From an uncultured Pirellulaceae bacterium (GTDB taxonomy: Bacteria > Planctomycetota > Planctomycetia > Pirellulales > Pirellulaceae), in contig CALKCK010000004.1 of NCBI GenBank assembly GCA_938083195.1, positions 186,001-250,000 on the forward strand: a stretch of 64,000 nucleotides of DNA, written 5' to 3'. The notes below the pieces were generated by a model that was not told the origin of the DNA, ran no database searches, and was given only the letters and a program-made list of their open reading frames with translations. Positions 46,879 to 57,088 of this stretch are shown piece after piece (the first letter of the stretch is position 1; every line of letters begins with the position of its first letter). Position numbers and translations under genes: made by a program.

Positions 46879-47607
46879 GTGTCGAATTCGAGATTGCTCG
46901 TTGTCGTTGCGACTTATAACGAGATTGACAATTTACCCCGTTTAGTTCTCCAGATTTCGGAGTTGTTACCGGACGCTGATGTGTTGGTCATTGACGATGC
47001 GTCGCCCGACGGGACGGGTAATTGGTGTGAGCAGTCTGCCGCTCAGTACCCAAATCTTTCGGTGTTGCATCGTAGTGCAAAGCTTGGGTTGGGAACCGCA
47101 GCTGTTGCCGGGTTCAAATACGCGAAGGATCAAGGGTACGATCTCGTGGCCACCATGGACGCAGATTTAAGTCACGATCCAAAATCGCTTGCTGAAATGT
47201 TCGAGCTATCGCTCCACTCAGACTGCGCTGACATAGGAGTCTTTGTAGGGAGTCGGTATGTGACAGGGGGAGGGACAGAAGGTTGGCCATTTATTCGACG
47301 ACTCGCTTCTCGTGCGGTTAATAAATTTGCTCGAACGATGTTGAAGCTTAAAACTTACGACAACAGCGGAGCGTTTAGGATTTACCGTTCAAGTGCGCTT
47401 GATAAAATCGATTTGCAGCAACTCAGAAGTACGGACTTTGCCTACCTCGAGGAAATATTGTGGCGGCTTAGCAAGCAGGAGGTGGCCATGATGGAGTATC
47501 CAATTCTCTTTCGAAATCGAGAGCTCGGTAGATCCAAAACGAATCCAATTTTGGGTCTGCGTGTGTTTTGGCAAATCATGATGATGGGAATCGGGATTTG
47601 GAAGTAA
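46879..47607 (+). CDS. Polyprenol-phosphate mannosyltransferase-like glycosyltransferase (GT2, DPM1-like)
   Basis: Start GTG at 46879 (VSNSRLLVVVATYNEIDNLP) gives 242 residues, the usual DPM1 length. The open frame begins earlier (ATG 46615, inside galE), but that N-terminal 88 residues is unlike any glycosyltransferase. The GT2 motif VVVATYNE opens the domain, VLVIDDASPDGTG is the first nucleotide-binding part, and TMDADLSHDPKS contains the DxD. No C-terminal membrane helices are seen. It should load a sugar onto a polyprenyl phosphate carrier. Confidence 0.9.
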   Translation: MSNSRLLVVVATYNEIDNLPRLVLQISELLPDADVLVIDDASPDGTGNWCEQSAAQYPNLSVLHRSAKLGLGTAAVAGFKYAKDQGYDLVATMDADLSHDPKSLAEMFELSLHSDCADIGVFVGSRYVTGGGTEGWPFIRRLASRAVNKFARTMLKLKTYDNSGAFRIYRSSALDKIDLQQLRSTDFAYLEEILWRLSKQEVAMMEYPILFRNRELGRSKTNPILGLRVFWQIMMMGIGIWK

Positions 47608-47660
47608 CGAAGTACGTTGTGTTAAGACAGAAATTATCTTGCGTTAATTTGGGTTAAAAA

Positions 47661-48095
47661 ATGTTTGTTCAGGAAATATCTCCTTTTCACCTCGCCTTTC
47701 CAGTCAATGATCTTTTGGCTGCGCGTGATTTTTACGGCGGAACGCTTGGCTGTCGTGAAGGGCGAAGTAGCGATCGGTGGATCGACTTTGACCTGTTCGG
47801 GCATCAGATTGTCGCTCATTTAAAACCACGAGATGATTCCACTGGTAATCCAATTGAGAATCGAGTTGACGGTCACGATGTCCCGGTGCCGCATTTTGGC
47901 GTTGTTTTAAGGTGGGGAGACTGGGAAGTGTTAGCTGAACGGTTAAAGCTGGAGGATGTTCAATTTGTGATTGAACCCTATGTGCGATTTCAAGGCCAAG
48001 TTGGCGAGCAGGCGACGATGTTCTTTTTAGATCCTTCCGGTAATGCGCTCGAGTTTAAAGCGTTCAAAGATCCAACTCAAATCTTCGCGAAATGA
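47661..48095 (+). CDS. VOC family protein
   Basis: 144 residues. The vicinal-oxygen-chelate fold is shown by [20 protein letters not shown], with the first metal-ligand His in HLAFPV, and by the late [15 protein letters not shown], with the Glu ligand in LEFK. Two beta-alpha-beta-beta-beta modules fit the length. The substrate is unknown; these proteins may be dioxygenases, glyoxalases or resistance proteins. The gene follows the glycosyltransferase by 53 bp. Confidence 0.85.
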   Translation: MFVQEISPFHLAFPVNDLLAARDFYGGTLGCREGRSSDRWIDFDLFGHQIVAHLKPRDDSTGNPIENRVDGHDVPVPHFGVVLRWGDWEVLAERLKLEDVQFVIEPYVRFQGQVGEQATMFFLDPSGNALEFKAFKDPTQIFAK

Positions 48096-48323
48096 TTGCT
48101 GGTTTCGCTTTCAGCATTATCGTTGGAGTGTCGCTCTGCTGGTGAGGGGTTTTTCTAGGCTCCCATTGCTTTGATCTGTCGGGATTATCCATCAGCAAAG
48201 TTCTGGAAATCACGAATTTCTGCGGATTCAAATTCGGTTTCGTTGACAGTGTATTTTAACAGTTCTAAAATTGCGGTTTCATAATAATTTAAAACGGTCT
48301 AGGCCAAAATTGGGAGTTAGCTA

Positions 48324-50285
48324 ATGTCTGAAGAAGCATCCGGTCAAATTGATAATGTAATGCACGAAGATCGCATGTTTCCGCCTTCATCGGAATTTTC
48401 TGCCAAGGCGAGGATTGGCTCATTGGAGGCATACCAATCTCTATACGACCGCGCTAAAGATGATCCCGAGTCCTTTTGGGACGAGATTGGTAAATCGGAA
48501 TTGCATTGGTTTGAACCCTACGACTCGGTATTAAAGGGGGCAGGAACCGACGTTGAATGGTTCGTTGGCGGCCAAACCAATATGGCATTTAATTGTCTCG
48601 ATGCGAATATTGAAGCTGGCCGCGGAGATCGTCCTGCCATTATTTGGGAAGGCGAACCGGGGGATACGAGGACACTCACTTACGCTGATTTACATCGCGA
48701 TGTCTGTAAGTTTTCGAATGTGCTCAAGGGACTAGGCGTCGGGGTGGGCGATGTCGTTTCCATCTATATGCCAATGACTCCTGAAATTGCAATTGCGATG
48801 TTGGCCTGCGTTCGAATCGGTGCGATTCACTCGGTCATTTTCGCCGGGTTTTCAGCCGAAGCGATTGCTGATCGAAACAATGATGCGAGTGCAAAGGTGC
48901 AATTGACGGCAGACGGATTGTGGCGTCGGGGGAAGTGTATCCCGCTCAAAGAAACAGTTAATAAGGCCCTTGAGAAATCCCCTACTGTGGAACATTGCAT
49001 CGTGCTAAAGCGATGTGAGAACGATGTTGAGATGCATTCGGGCCGCGACCATTGGTGGCATGAATTGAATGAAAGTGCATCCGCTGATTGCCCTGCGACG
49101 CCTTTAGATAGTGAAGCGACCTCATTTATTCTTTATACCAGTGGATCGACTGGAAAGCCCAAGGGGATTCGCCATACTACCGCTGGTTATAATCTCTGGG
49201 CAAAGAAAACGTTTGAGTGGGTATTTGACCACCGAGACGATGACATCTATTGGTGCACTGCTGATTGTGGTTGGATTACCGGGCACTCATATATCGTTTA
49301 CGGTCCGCTTTCCAATGGCGCGACGTGTTTGATGTATGAGGGCGCGCCTAACTTCCCGGCAGAAGACCGGTTTTGGGAACTAGTCGAGAAATACAAAGTG
49401 ACAATTCTGTATACGGCGCCAACGGCGATTCGGGCCTTTGTAAAGTGGGGCGACGAGCATGTGGAAAAACATGATCTCAGTAGCTTGAGGTTGCTCGGTA
49501 CAGTAGGGGAGGGGATCAATCCCGATACTTGGATTTGGTATCATGAAAAAATTGGCGGTGGTAAATGCCCGATCGTAGATACTTGGTGGCAAACGGAAAC
49601 CGGAGGAATCATGCTCAGTCCTCTCCCAGGTGCGACGTCCACCAAGCCAGGCAGTTGTACCAAGCCGTTGCCAGGTATTGTCCCTGTGATTGTCGACGAA
49701 TCGCTTAATCCGGTTGATAAAAACAACGGTGGGATGTTGTGCATTGCGAAACCATGGCCTGGTATGTTGCGAGGGATCTGGGGAGACGACGAACGTTTTC
49801 AACAGCAGTATTGGGAGACTTATCCAGGGAATTATCTTACCGGTGATAATGCCCGTCTCGACGATGATGATTACTATTGGATCATGGGTAGGATTGATGA
49901 CGTGATCAATGTTTCCGGGCATCGATTGAGCACGATTGAAGTTGAAAGCGCATTGGTTTCTCATCCGAATGTTGCTGAATGTGCAGCGGTAGGGCGACCT
50001 CATGATATCAAAGGACAAGCCATTGCGGTCTTCGTGACCGTTAAAGATGCGGTTGCTGATGATGACCTTCGACAACAATTGAAACTCCACGTTCGCCAGG
50101 AAATTGGCGCCTTAGCGGTTCCCGATGACATTCGTTTCACCGAAGCGGTTCCAAAAACGAGAAGTGGGAAAATTATGCGACGCCTGCTTCGAGATATCGC
50201 TGCCGGAAAAGAGGCAACTGGCGATACGAGTACGCTTGAGGATTTCAGCGTGCTTGCCAAGCTTCGTGAATCTGATGACCAATAA
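48324..50285 (+). CDS. acs: Acetyl-CoA synthetase (AMP-forming)
   Basis: 653 residues. The enzyme makes acetyl-CoA from acetate, ATP and CoA. N-terminal [20 protein letters not shown] and the acetyl-CoA-synthetase-like domain precede the AMP-binding motifs [14 protein letters not shown] and [11 protein letters not shown]. The acetylation/adenylation-control lysine is K in [14 protein letters not shown] near the C-terminus. The length and order are typical of AcsA. It appears monocistronic. Confidence 0.97.
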   Translation: MSEEASGQIDNVMHEDRMFPPSSEFSAKARIGSLEAYQSLYDRAKDDPESFWDEIGKSELHWFEPYDSVLKGAGTDVEWFVGGQTNMAFNCLDANIEAGRGDRPAIIWEGEPGDTRTLTYADLHRDVCKFSNVLKGLGVGVGDVVSIYMPMTPEIAIAMLACVRIGAIHSVIFAGFSAEAIADRNNDASAKVQLTADGLWRRGKCIPLKETVNKALEKSPTVEHCIVLKRCENDVEMHSGRDHWWHELNESASADCPATPLDSEATSFILYTSGSTGKPKGIRHTTAGYNLWAKKTFEWVFDHRDDDIYWCTADCGWITGHSYIVYGPLSNGATCLMYEGAPNFPAEDRFWELVEKYKVTILYTAPTAIRAFVKWGDEHVEKHDLSSLRLLGTVGEGINPDTWIWYHEKIGGGKCPIVDTWWQTETGGIMLSPLPGATSTKPGSCTKPLPGIVPVIVDESLNPVDKNNGGMLCIAKPWPGMLRGIWGDDERFQQQYWETYPGNYLTGDNARLDDDDYYWIMGRIDDVINVSGHRLSTIEVESALVSHPNVAECAAVGRPHDIKGQAIAVFVTVKDAVADDDLRQQLKLHVRQEIGALAVPDDIRFTEAVPKTRSGKIMRRLLRDIAAGKEATGDTSTLEDFSVLAKLRESDDQ

Positions 50286-50831
50286 ATAGAATGTGCACAG
50301 TCCATTCTTTATTTCGCCACCACGGTCTGCTTTTGGAAACTTGAATTGAAAGCAGATCGGTACGGCCACCTCGTTCTCATCTTAAATAGGGAAGGTGTGT
50401 GGTTTTGAGCAACTCCTGCCGCGGCCACTTACCGCGAGAATTGTTTTGCATTTACTTCGCCTGTTAAAATTTAACGGTTGAATGGGTTGCTTTGGCTTCT
50501 CTCGCTCAAAAGTGGGGGGGCGGTCGCCGTGTTTTTAAAAAGTGGGTTAAAGGCTCCCCCAGTCGTTCCCCATTGTTTCACCCATGTGTCGCTATTTAAC
50601 GCAGCTTGGCAGTTTTTAACACGCGGCGAGATAAATTCTCAGTTTCATTGTTTGGCTTCCGATAAAGAAGATGGACGATCAGTTGTCCGCCAATTCCGTG
50701 ACTACCTATATATAAACTCCAGCATCGAAACCATTTGGTGAGATCACCCGCGTCATAAAAAATGACGGGACGGATGATTGGGTTTGACGAGTACACGGAT
50801 CGATTTGGTTCCAAGCGAGGAGATTAGATTG
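50286..50831. other. Intergenic region
   Basis: 546 bp between acs and the WD40 gene. One ORF (50478-50741, 87 codons) has no domain and no SD; it is probably not a gene. No clear terminator for acs was found. Confidence 0.4.
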
Positions 50832-51896
50832 ATGATTCCGCGTCGACAATTTATTGGTTCACTAGCAGCGATTGCGGCCGGCACAGTGGCCCCTGCTCGA
50901 GAGCGCGAGCGTGAGAGTGGTGAGAAACGATCCTTGGATTGGGAATATGAAATCATCGAACCGCTTCCAAGGCTGGGAACTTCACGACGCCCAGTGGTGA
51001 CCGGAGTCAGCCTTCAAGCGAAAGGCAACTTGTTGGCAATTGTTGGCGATGATCATGTCGTTTCAATTTACGATACCGACAAGCGGGGTTTTTTTGATGA
51101 GCCGTTGAAAAGTCATTCGGATTGGATTCGTGCGGTTAAATTTTCTCCGGATGGGAAGTTGCTGGCCACTGCAGGCAATGATCACAAGTTGTGCATCTGG
51201 AACTCAGATCGCCTCACAGAGCCGCTTTTTTCTATTCTCAATCCGAAAGCAATTATTGACCTGACCTTCTCACCCGATGGCAAGCAGATTGCTACCGTTG
51301 GGTTTGAGGATAAACTGCGAATCTTCGATTCCGCCAGTGGCAAACTGGTTGTTGAATTCGATTGCTCGAGCAAGGATAACCATTCAGTCGCCTATTCGCT
51401 CGACGGTGAGAGTATTTCGGTTGGCGGTCGGGATGGCGTGATTCGCAGTTGGAATTTAGGAGACGGCCGTTTGATCTTTGATCAAAAAATTCATCGACAG
51501 CGAGTGAGGTCTCTTGAGTTCATGCAGGATGGACGTCTTTTAAGCGTTAGCGATGATCAGATGATAAATATCACTGATTTGAATGAGCCCAGTCGGTCAA
51601 CAGATTTTGAGCGAGGATTTTCCAAGTTATTTGCAGCCGCAGTTCTGGGGCCAAACTTATTCGCGACCGGCGGAAGTGATAACAAGGTAGACATCTGGAG
51701 TCATAATCCCAAGCCTGCACATCTTGGCTCTCTAATTCAACACACTGGAACGGTGTCCTGTCTCGATTATCAGAATTCAAAACTCGTTTCTGGAAGCTTT
51801 GACACGTTTGTCATTCTTTGGAAAACGAAGCAGCCGGGGAATGGCCCCTTACAACGCCAGACGCAGAAAAACGGTTGGAATCGAATATTAAATTGA
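50832..51896 (+). CDS. Tat-exported WD40-repeat protein
   Basis: Start ATG at 50832, with GAGGAG about 9 bp before; an earlier in-frame ATG (50778) lacks a ribosome site and hides the signal. 354 residues. The twin-arginine signal peptide PRRQFIGSLAAIAAG is at residues 3-17. WD40 blades follow: SHSDWIRAVKFSPDGKLLAT, DLTFSPDGKQIATVG, HRQRVRSLEFMQDGRLLS, GTVSCLDYQNSKLVSG. Being folded before export fits a propeller. The gene lies 54 bp before the SdrD-repeat gene, probably in one operon. Confidence 0.85.
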   Translation: MIPRRQFIGSLAAIAAGTVAPARERERESGEKRSLDWEYEIIEPLPRLGTSRRPVVTGVSLQAKGNLLAIVGDDHVVSIYDTDKRGFFDEPLKSHSDWIRAVKFSPDGKLLATAGNDHKLCIWNSDRLTEPLFSILNPKAIIDLTFSPDGKQIATVGFEDKLRIFDSASGKLVVEFDCSSKDNHSVAYSLDGESISVGGRDGVIRSWNLGDGRLIFDQKIHRQRVRSLEFMQDGRLLSVSDDQMINITDLNEPSRSTDFERGFSKLFAAAVLGPNLFATGGSDNKVDIWSHNPKPAHLGSLIQHTGTVSCLDYQNSKLVSGSFDTFVILWKTKQPGNGPLQRQTQKNGWNRILN

Positions 51897-51950
51897 TTTG
51901 ACTGTTGTTTTTGCCTTTTAAATTAACCAACGCAATAACCAAGCTTTTAC

Positions 51951-54900
51951 ATGGAGGTAAGAGAATTGGGTCTTATCAAAAAAATCACCGATCGTCTCAC
52001 AGGCCATAAGTCTGTTTCGTCCAAGCTTCCCAGCGGCAAAGATGTGCTGCTGCGTCGCTGTTATTTCGAAGTCATGGAGCAGAGACGGGTCCTTTCCGCT
52101 GATCCCGTCGTCGCCGCTGTGACGTATCTCGAAGGCGATGCGGGTCAAGACACCACTCCTGACCATTTCGAGGTCAGCTTTGTAGGTGGAGCCGAGTCTA
52201 CTTCTTTGACGCAATTTTCAATCAACGGCGATCAAGACGGGAGCGGTGGCCTGTCTGACGGTGATATGTTCTTCGACGTAGCGCCGGGATTACCGGGGAC
52301 GGGGGGGTATCACGGGTTTCAGTTTGATGCCACTAATAGCCAAGGTATTACAGCTGCTGATATTCAGTCTTTCGAAGTTTCAGCAGATGGACTGCAATTG
52401 ACCGTCTCTGCTGAAAATTTTACTTCAGGCGATGTGCTTGCTTTCACCTTAGATGTTGACGAGGTTGAGAGATTTCGAGTTGATAAGATTGCTTCGGGCG
52501 TCGAATTCGAAGGCTCGCTATTTGAGGCTGTGTTTGAGGATGCCAATTACACTTTTGAGTCTCAGCCAGTTGCGATTATAACCACCCTAGAAGATGGCTA
52601 CATTCAGCCTCAGCAGTCTGGGATATTTTTTGATGAGTATAATCAGTTGTTTTCCACGGGGGGAGAACTGGCGGATCAAACCATTGGGTTAGCCTTAGAT
52701 AACGCCAGTGGGACCTCGGATCGAACGGCTGGGGTGATCGAAGCATTTGATTTGGTTCCAAAACCAATTTCAATTTCCGGCAACGTCTCAACGGATGGTC
52801 AATTTGATTGTGATGGTGATCACTCAGCGTCTGGGATTTTGGGAGTAGGGTTGACCCTCGAACGCTTAGATTCAATGACTGGCCAGTACGAAGTGGTTGC
52901 GGCTACGGTTACTGATGACCAGGGGAATTATGAATTTTCAGCTGACCTTAAACTTGAGCCTGGGGTTTATCGAGTCGTAGAAACGCAGCCCGAGGGTTAT
53001 TTAAGTGTTGGTGAGTCGATTGGTACCTCTGGTGGAGTCGCGGGCGCGAATGTGATTTCGGATATTGATCTTTCAGTGGGTGGATTGTCCAGTACTGGCT
53101 ACGATTTTACGGAAGTCAAGCCAGCGACATTGTCCGGAAATGTTTGGTCAGATGAAAATAACAACGGTGTTTTAGATTCCGGCGAGCCCGGGATTGCGAA
53201 CGTCCTTATTAAAGTGACCCGCGTTGATTCTAGTGGAGCCAACGAAGGCGATCTATTCTCAAACTTTGGTTCGGTCTATGTTCGAACGGATGCTTCTGGA
53301 CGCTATGAAGTAGATGCACTTCCTCCAGGAATCTATGAGATTCAAGAAATTAACGAGCACTCGGGTGTCCAGGATCCGCTGGCTGGATACCTCGATGGTA
53401 AAGATAGTCTTGGTACAGTGGGCAGTGCTGTCATTGGCGTTCAGGCCAATGATCTATTCAGTCAAATTGACTTATGTGCTGAGGCCAGTGGTGCTGAATA
53501 TAATTTTGGGGAAATCAGGCCTGCGGAAATTGGCGGTATTGTTTGGCACGATGCTAATAATGATGGAGTCATTGAAACAAATGAAGACCGCTTGGAAAAC
53601 GTAGTGGTTCAGTTGTTTGATAAACAGGGTAATGAGTTGTCGGAAACGCGAACCGACGCCAATGGGCAGTATCAATTTAATAATCTATATCCGGGTGAGT
53701 ATATAGTTCGAGAGATCCAGCCGGCAGGGTTTACTGATGGCCAAGATTCAATCGGGCAAGTCAATGGGATTACCAGCGGCGACTATCTAACGGATGATGA
53801 ATTCTGTGTGAAGTTGGAGGTGGGGGATCGAGGTCGAAATTATAATTTTGGCGAGCTGAAAGCAGCTTCGATTTCTGGTCAGGTTCACGCAGATGCGAAC
53901 GGGGATTGTACATTTGATGTCGCTGCAGGGGATCTGCCGCTGGCCAATGTTCAATTGGTGTTAGTTGATAGTAATGGAACCGAGGTTGCCCGAACGGTAA
54001 CCGATTCCCAAGGTAGGTACGCGTTCGAAGATCTCGAGCCTGGGAAATATTCTGTCCGCGAATTTTCACCATCGGGTTATCTCAATGGCGACGCAATGGT
54101 TGGAACGGTTGATGGAGAGTTGGTTGGCTTTGCGGGGGACGAAGATTTCATCGGTGGAATCGAATTGAGTTCAGGTGACCAAGCCACTAATTACGATTTT
54201 TGCGAGAACATTCCGGCAGAATTATGCGGTACCGTTTATTTTGACCGTAACAACGATGGAATTCAAAATTCAGGTGAAGAGGGAATTGAAGGAACTCGTG
54301 TCGTGTTGACTGATGCGAATGGAAACGTAGTCGCCGCCGCCTTTACTGACGCAGATGGGCAATATTGTTTTTCGGATCTTGTTCCAGGGATCTACTGCGT
54401 GAAAGAGATCCAACCCGCTGGCTATCTTGACGGTATCGATTCCGTGGGCGAAGTCCAAGGAGTTCCTTCTGGTTTTGCTGAAAATGATAAGCTGGTCGAT
54501 ATCCAATTGCTTGGCGGCGTTACGGGTGAGCACTACAATTTTGGTGAATTGAAGCCTTCTGAGATCTCCGGTCGAGTTCATGTCGATCTGAATGGGAATT
54601 GTGTTTACGACGCGAGTACTGGTGAAATACCGCTGGCTAATGTTGCCATTGAATTGCTGGACAGTCAGGGGAATGTACTCGCAGAGACGTTGACTAATGC
54701 ATCGGGCGAGTACCATTTTGAAAATGTGTTGCCAGGGGAATACACAATACGTGAGATTCAACCAGATAGCTATGAAGAGGGGGGAGTTAAGCCGGGCTCA
54801 GGTGGAGGTCTTGCCGGAGAGAATTCGATCTCGGCAATTGTTATTACGGCTGATCAGATACTGACGAATTACGACTTCTGCGAAGTTGAGACGATACCAT

Positions 54901-56066
54901 CGCAAGTGATTCCCCCTAGCGTCCCCCCGTTGAATCCGCCGGTACCCGGAAACCCGGTAACTCCGAGTCCGGGAATCGCAGGAATCCCAGGACTGTTGGG
55001 TGCACAGGACTCTAATCCAATTCAATTCGTTAATGAATCAAGAGGTTTCTTTTACGCACAAACATCAGTGACGCCTTACACCTGGCATTTGAGTGTGATA
55101 AATGCGGGCGTCCCGCGGGGTGCAGAGGATGGAGCGGCCAGCATGCCTCGGTTGTTACAGGCGGGTTACATCAGCAATCGAGATTGGACAAGATTCGAGA
55201 TGACGGAAGCGGTTTGGAGTTTCTCACAAACGACATCCGAGGGAATCACCATTTTAGATACCGGGGAGCCGATCAGGTTTGGAATGCTCAAAGGCATTCC
55301 AGTGGTGGGTGACTTTAATGGAGACGGCAGTGATGATCTTGGCGTTTTCAAAGATGGTTATTGGATGATCGATCTCAACCGCAACGGACAGTGGGATAAC
55401 GCCGACCTGATGATTCGATTAGGTGAAGCTGGTGACCGCCCAATCGTTGGCGACTGGGATGGCGATGGTAAAGATGATGTAGGGATCTATGGCCCGATTT
55501 GGGAAATGGATCGCGAGGCAATTGCAAAGGAGTGGGGACTTCCCAATCCGGACAACGGAGCCTCCCCGGATCCAAAAAATATTCCACCATCCTACGAAGA
55601 CGCAAATGCGGGTTCGCGTGTGATGATGAAGACCAGCTCTGGTGCTCCGCGGGCTGACGTCGTTGACCATGTCTTTGGGATGGGTGACGGGGAAGAAATT
55701 CCGCTTGCAGGAGATTGGAATGGCAACGGCATCCGTTCCATCGGTACGTTTCAGGCCGGCGTATGGCAGTTGGACATTAATGGTGACGGACGGTTCGATG
55801 GCCAGGATCCCGTTGTGACTTACGGTCGTTCCGGCGATTTGCCAGTGGTTGGCGATTTTGATGGTAATGGCGTTGAAGAAATTGCAATTTACCGAAGCGG
55901 GTTATGGATGATTGATTCTAATGGGAATCATGAAGTCGATGCAGCCGATCAAACTTTCCGAATGGGTGGTTCACAGGATCAGCCCATCGTGGGTGATTGG
56001 GATGGCGACGGCATTGATGAACCAGGTCTATATACTGAGTCGCCTAACGCGCCTGAAGTAAATTAA
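51951..56066 (+). CDS. Giant LEPR-XLL-type protein with SdrD-like B repeats and VCBS/FG-GAP-like tail
   Basis: 1371 residues. The N-terminus has no classical signal, but contains YFEVMEQRRVLSADP (about 39-53), like the LEPR-XLL motif at the start of many planctomycete giants. Six SdrD-type B repeats follow, starting about residues 270, 392, 524, 636, 753 and 867 (each near SGNVWSDENNNGVLDSGEPG and ending with VREIQPAGY-like parts). A Pro-rich linker (about 982-1010) leads to a C-terminal calcium-binding-like repeat array (1116-1365, VVGDFNGDGSDDLGVF type). The best SD (GGAGGT, 51954) fits a TTG start at 51966 as well as the ATG. It is probably a surface adhesin or wall protein. Confidence 0.88.
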   Translation: MEVRELGLIKKITDRLTGHKSVSSKLPSGKDVLLRRCYFEVMEQRRVLSADPVVAAVTYLEGDAGQDTTPDHFEVSFVGGAESTSLTQFSINGDQDGSGGLSDGDMFFDVAPGLPGTGGYHGFQFDATNSQGITAADIQSFEVSADGLQLTVSAENFTSGDVLAFTLDVDEVERFRVDKIASGVEFEGSLFEAVFEDANYTFESQPVAIITTLEDGYIQPQQSGIFFDEYNQLFSTGGELADQTIGLALDNASGTSDRTAGVIEAFDLVPKPISISGNVSTDGQFDCDGDHSASGILGVGLTLERLDSMTGQYEVVAATVTDDQGNYEFSADLKLEPGVYRVVETQPEGYLSVGESIGTSGGVAGANVISDIDLSVGGLSSTGYDFTEVKPATLSGNVWSDENNNGVLDSGEPGIANVLIKVTRVDSSGANEGDLFSNFGSVYVRTDASGRYEVDALPPGIYEIQEINEHSGVQDPLAGYLDGKDSLGTVGSAVIGVQANDLFSQIDLCAEASGAEYNFGEIRPAEIGGIVWHDANNDGVIETNEDRLENVVVQLFDKQGNELSETRTDANGQYQFNNLYPGEYIVREIQPAGFTDGQDSIGQVNGITSGDYLTDDEFCVKLEVGDRGRNYNFGELKAASISGQVHADANGDCTFDVAAGDLPLANVQLVLVDSNGTEVARTVTDSQGRYAFEDLEPGKYSVREFSPSGYLNGDAMVGTVDGELVGFAGDEDFIGGIELSSGDQATNYDFCENIPAELCGTVYFDRNNDGIQNSGEEGIEGTRVVLTDANGNVVAAAFTDADGQYCFSDLVPGIYCVKEIQPAGYLDGIDSVGEVQGVPSGFAENDKLVDIQLLGGVTGEHYNFGELKPSEISGRVHVDLNGNCVYDASTGEIPLANVAIELLDSQGNVLAETLTNASGEYHFENVLPGEYTIREIQPDSYEEGGVKPGSGGGLAGENSISAIVITADQILTNYDFCEVETIPSQVIPPSVPPLNPPVPGNPVTPSPGIAGIPGLLGAQDSNPIQFVNESRGFFYAQTSVTPYTWHLSVINAGVPRGAEDGAASMPRLLQAGYISNRDWTRFEMTEAVWSFSQTTSEGITILDTGEPIRFGMLKGIPVVGDFNGDGSDDLGVFKDGYWMIDLNRNGQWDNADLMIRLGEAGDRPIVGDWDGDGKDDVGIYGPIWEMDREAIAKEWGLPNPDNGASPDPKNIPPSYEDANAGSRVMMKTSSGAPRADVVDHVFGMGDGEEIPLAGDWNGNGIRSIGTFQAGVWQLDINGDGRFDGQDPVVTYGRSGDLPVVGDFDGNGVEEIAIYRSGLWMIDSNGNHEVDAADQTFRMGGSQDQPIVGDWDGDGIDEPGLYTESPNAPEVN

Positions 56067-56186
56067 ACCCCGGGACGTTCCGTCGGGAAATAGAACCGAC
56101 GTAAGTTACCCAAACATGATCCGAGGAACGTGGTCCGAGAAACGCGAGCATGGTCTGACGTTTTTAGAACGAGTGATTGGTTCGCG

Positions 56187-56675
56187 TTAGGGCAGTAATT
56201 CGCCCGACTGGATCTTCCGAGGCTCTTCGGTGGTGGTTGGGTCAGATTTATTGAGGACGTCGCCATCTACGGTGTTTTCGTTAGAAGGCATTGGCATCTG
56301 TACGTAGCGGAAGTTAACGCTTTCTTTAAACCATTTCGCGAGAATAGAACGGTACCAGCGTCGACTTTGAGGGATAAGTACAGAAAGCCCGAATGCATCC
56401 GTTAGGAAACCAGGCGTCAGCAACAACCCCGCCGCGAAAAGTATCATTGCCCCGTCAGTCAGAAGGTCAGGTGAAATTTGGCCACTCGCAAAATTTCTCT
56501 TAATTTTCGAGAAAACGGAATTCACCGATCGCTTGGCTAGAATCGCTCCAATGATTCCCGAAACGACAACTACCGCGATTGAAAATGCCCATCCCGTGTA
56601 AGCGGACATTACAATCAACAATGTAAGGTCAGCGAGGGGAACTGCAATGAAAAGAAAAATTAATTTGCCGAGCAC
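56187..56675 (-). CDS. fxsA: FxsA family membrane protein
   Basis: 162 residues from a GTG start, AAAGGA upstream. Two to three membrane helices, with LIFLFIAVPLADLTLLIVM at the start and GAMILFAAGLLLTPGFLTDAFGL in the middle, are the FxsA pattern. In E. coli FxsA lessens phage T7 exclusion by the F plasmid; its normal role is unknown. The C-terminal tail is polar and acidic. Confidence 0.92.
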   Translation of the reverse strand: MLGKLIFLFIAVPLADLTLLIVMSAYTGWAFSIAVVVVSGIIGAILAKRSVNSVFSKIKRNFASGQISPDLLTDGAMILFAAGLLLTPGFLTDAFGLSVLIPQSRRWYRSILAKWFKESVNFRYVQMPMPSNENTVDGDVLNKSDPTTTEEPRKIQSGELLP

Positions 56676-57088
56676 GACAATCCTTTAAAAGTACAACGAA
56701 TCTGAAAGTCTCGCCTAATGTGAAGATGTTCAAGGGGCTCCCAGAAACATTATTGTCACTTGTATTGATGAAATTAACAAGTTCTTAGATTAAGAGTTCG
56801 TCCGATTATTTTTGGATATGCTTCCTCTTGCTACGTCGTTTGTTAGTGATGGCAATTTGAGTGGGAGTATTGAGTGGGAGTATTGAGTGGGAGTATTGAG
56901 TGGGAGTACAAACGGAGTTTAACGACGCTTGGTTTGGAGCGTGGTTTCGGGACGAGACTTGCCATGTTGCTTCTGTCGCTTAGGATTGGTTAAATAAAGC
57001 TACCCAGCTATTTAAATTGAGAGTAGTGAGTCTGGTTCGCTTGAATGGCGACATCTTCATCAACGGTTTTGTAGTCGAGTTGCAGTAA
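56676..57088. other. Intergenic region with a tandem repeat
   Basis: 413 bp between divergent fxsA and the GNAT gene. The tandem repeat at 56857-56908 is the only notable element. No open frame of credible quality was found. Confidence 0.45.
56857..56908. repeat. Four perfect tandem copies of a 13-bp unit
   Basis: TTGAGTGGGAGTA is repeated four times without a mismatch. A 13-bp period is not a multiple of three and the site is intergenic, so it is a non-coding minisatellite, likely to vary in copy number between strains. Confidence 0.92.

Noticed and set aside
50478..50741. 87-codon ORF upstream of the WD40 gene
   Set aside because: No SD, no domain and poor protein-like composition.
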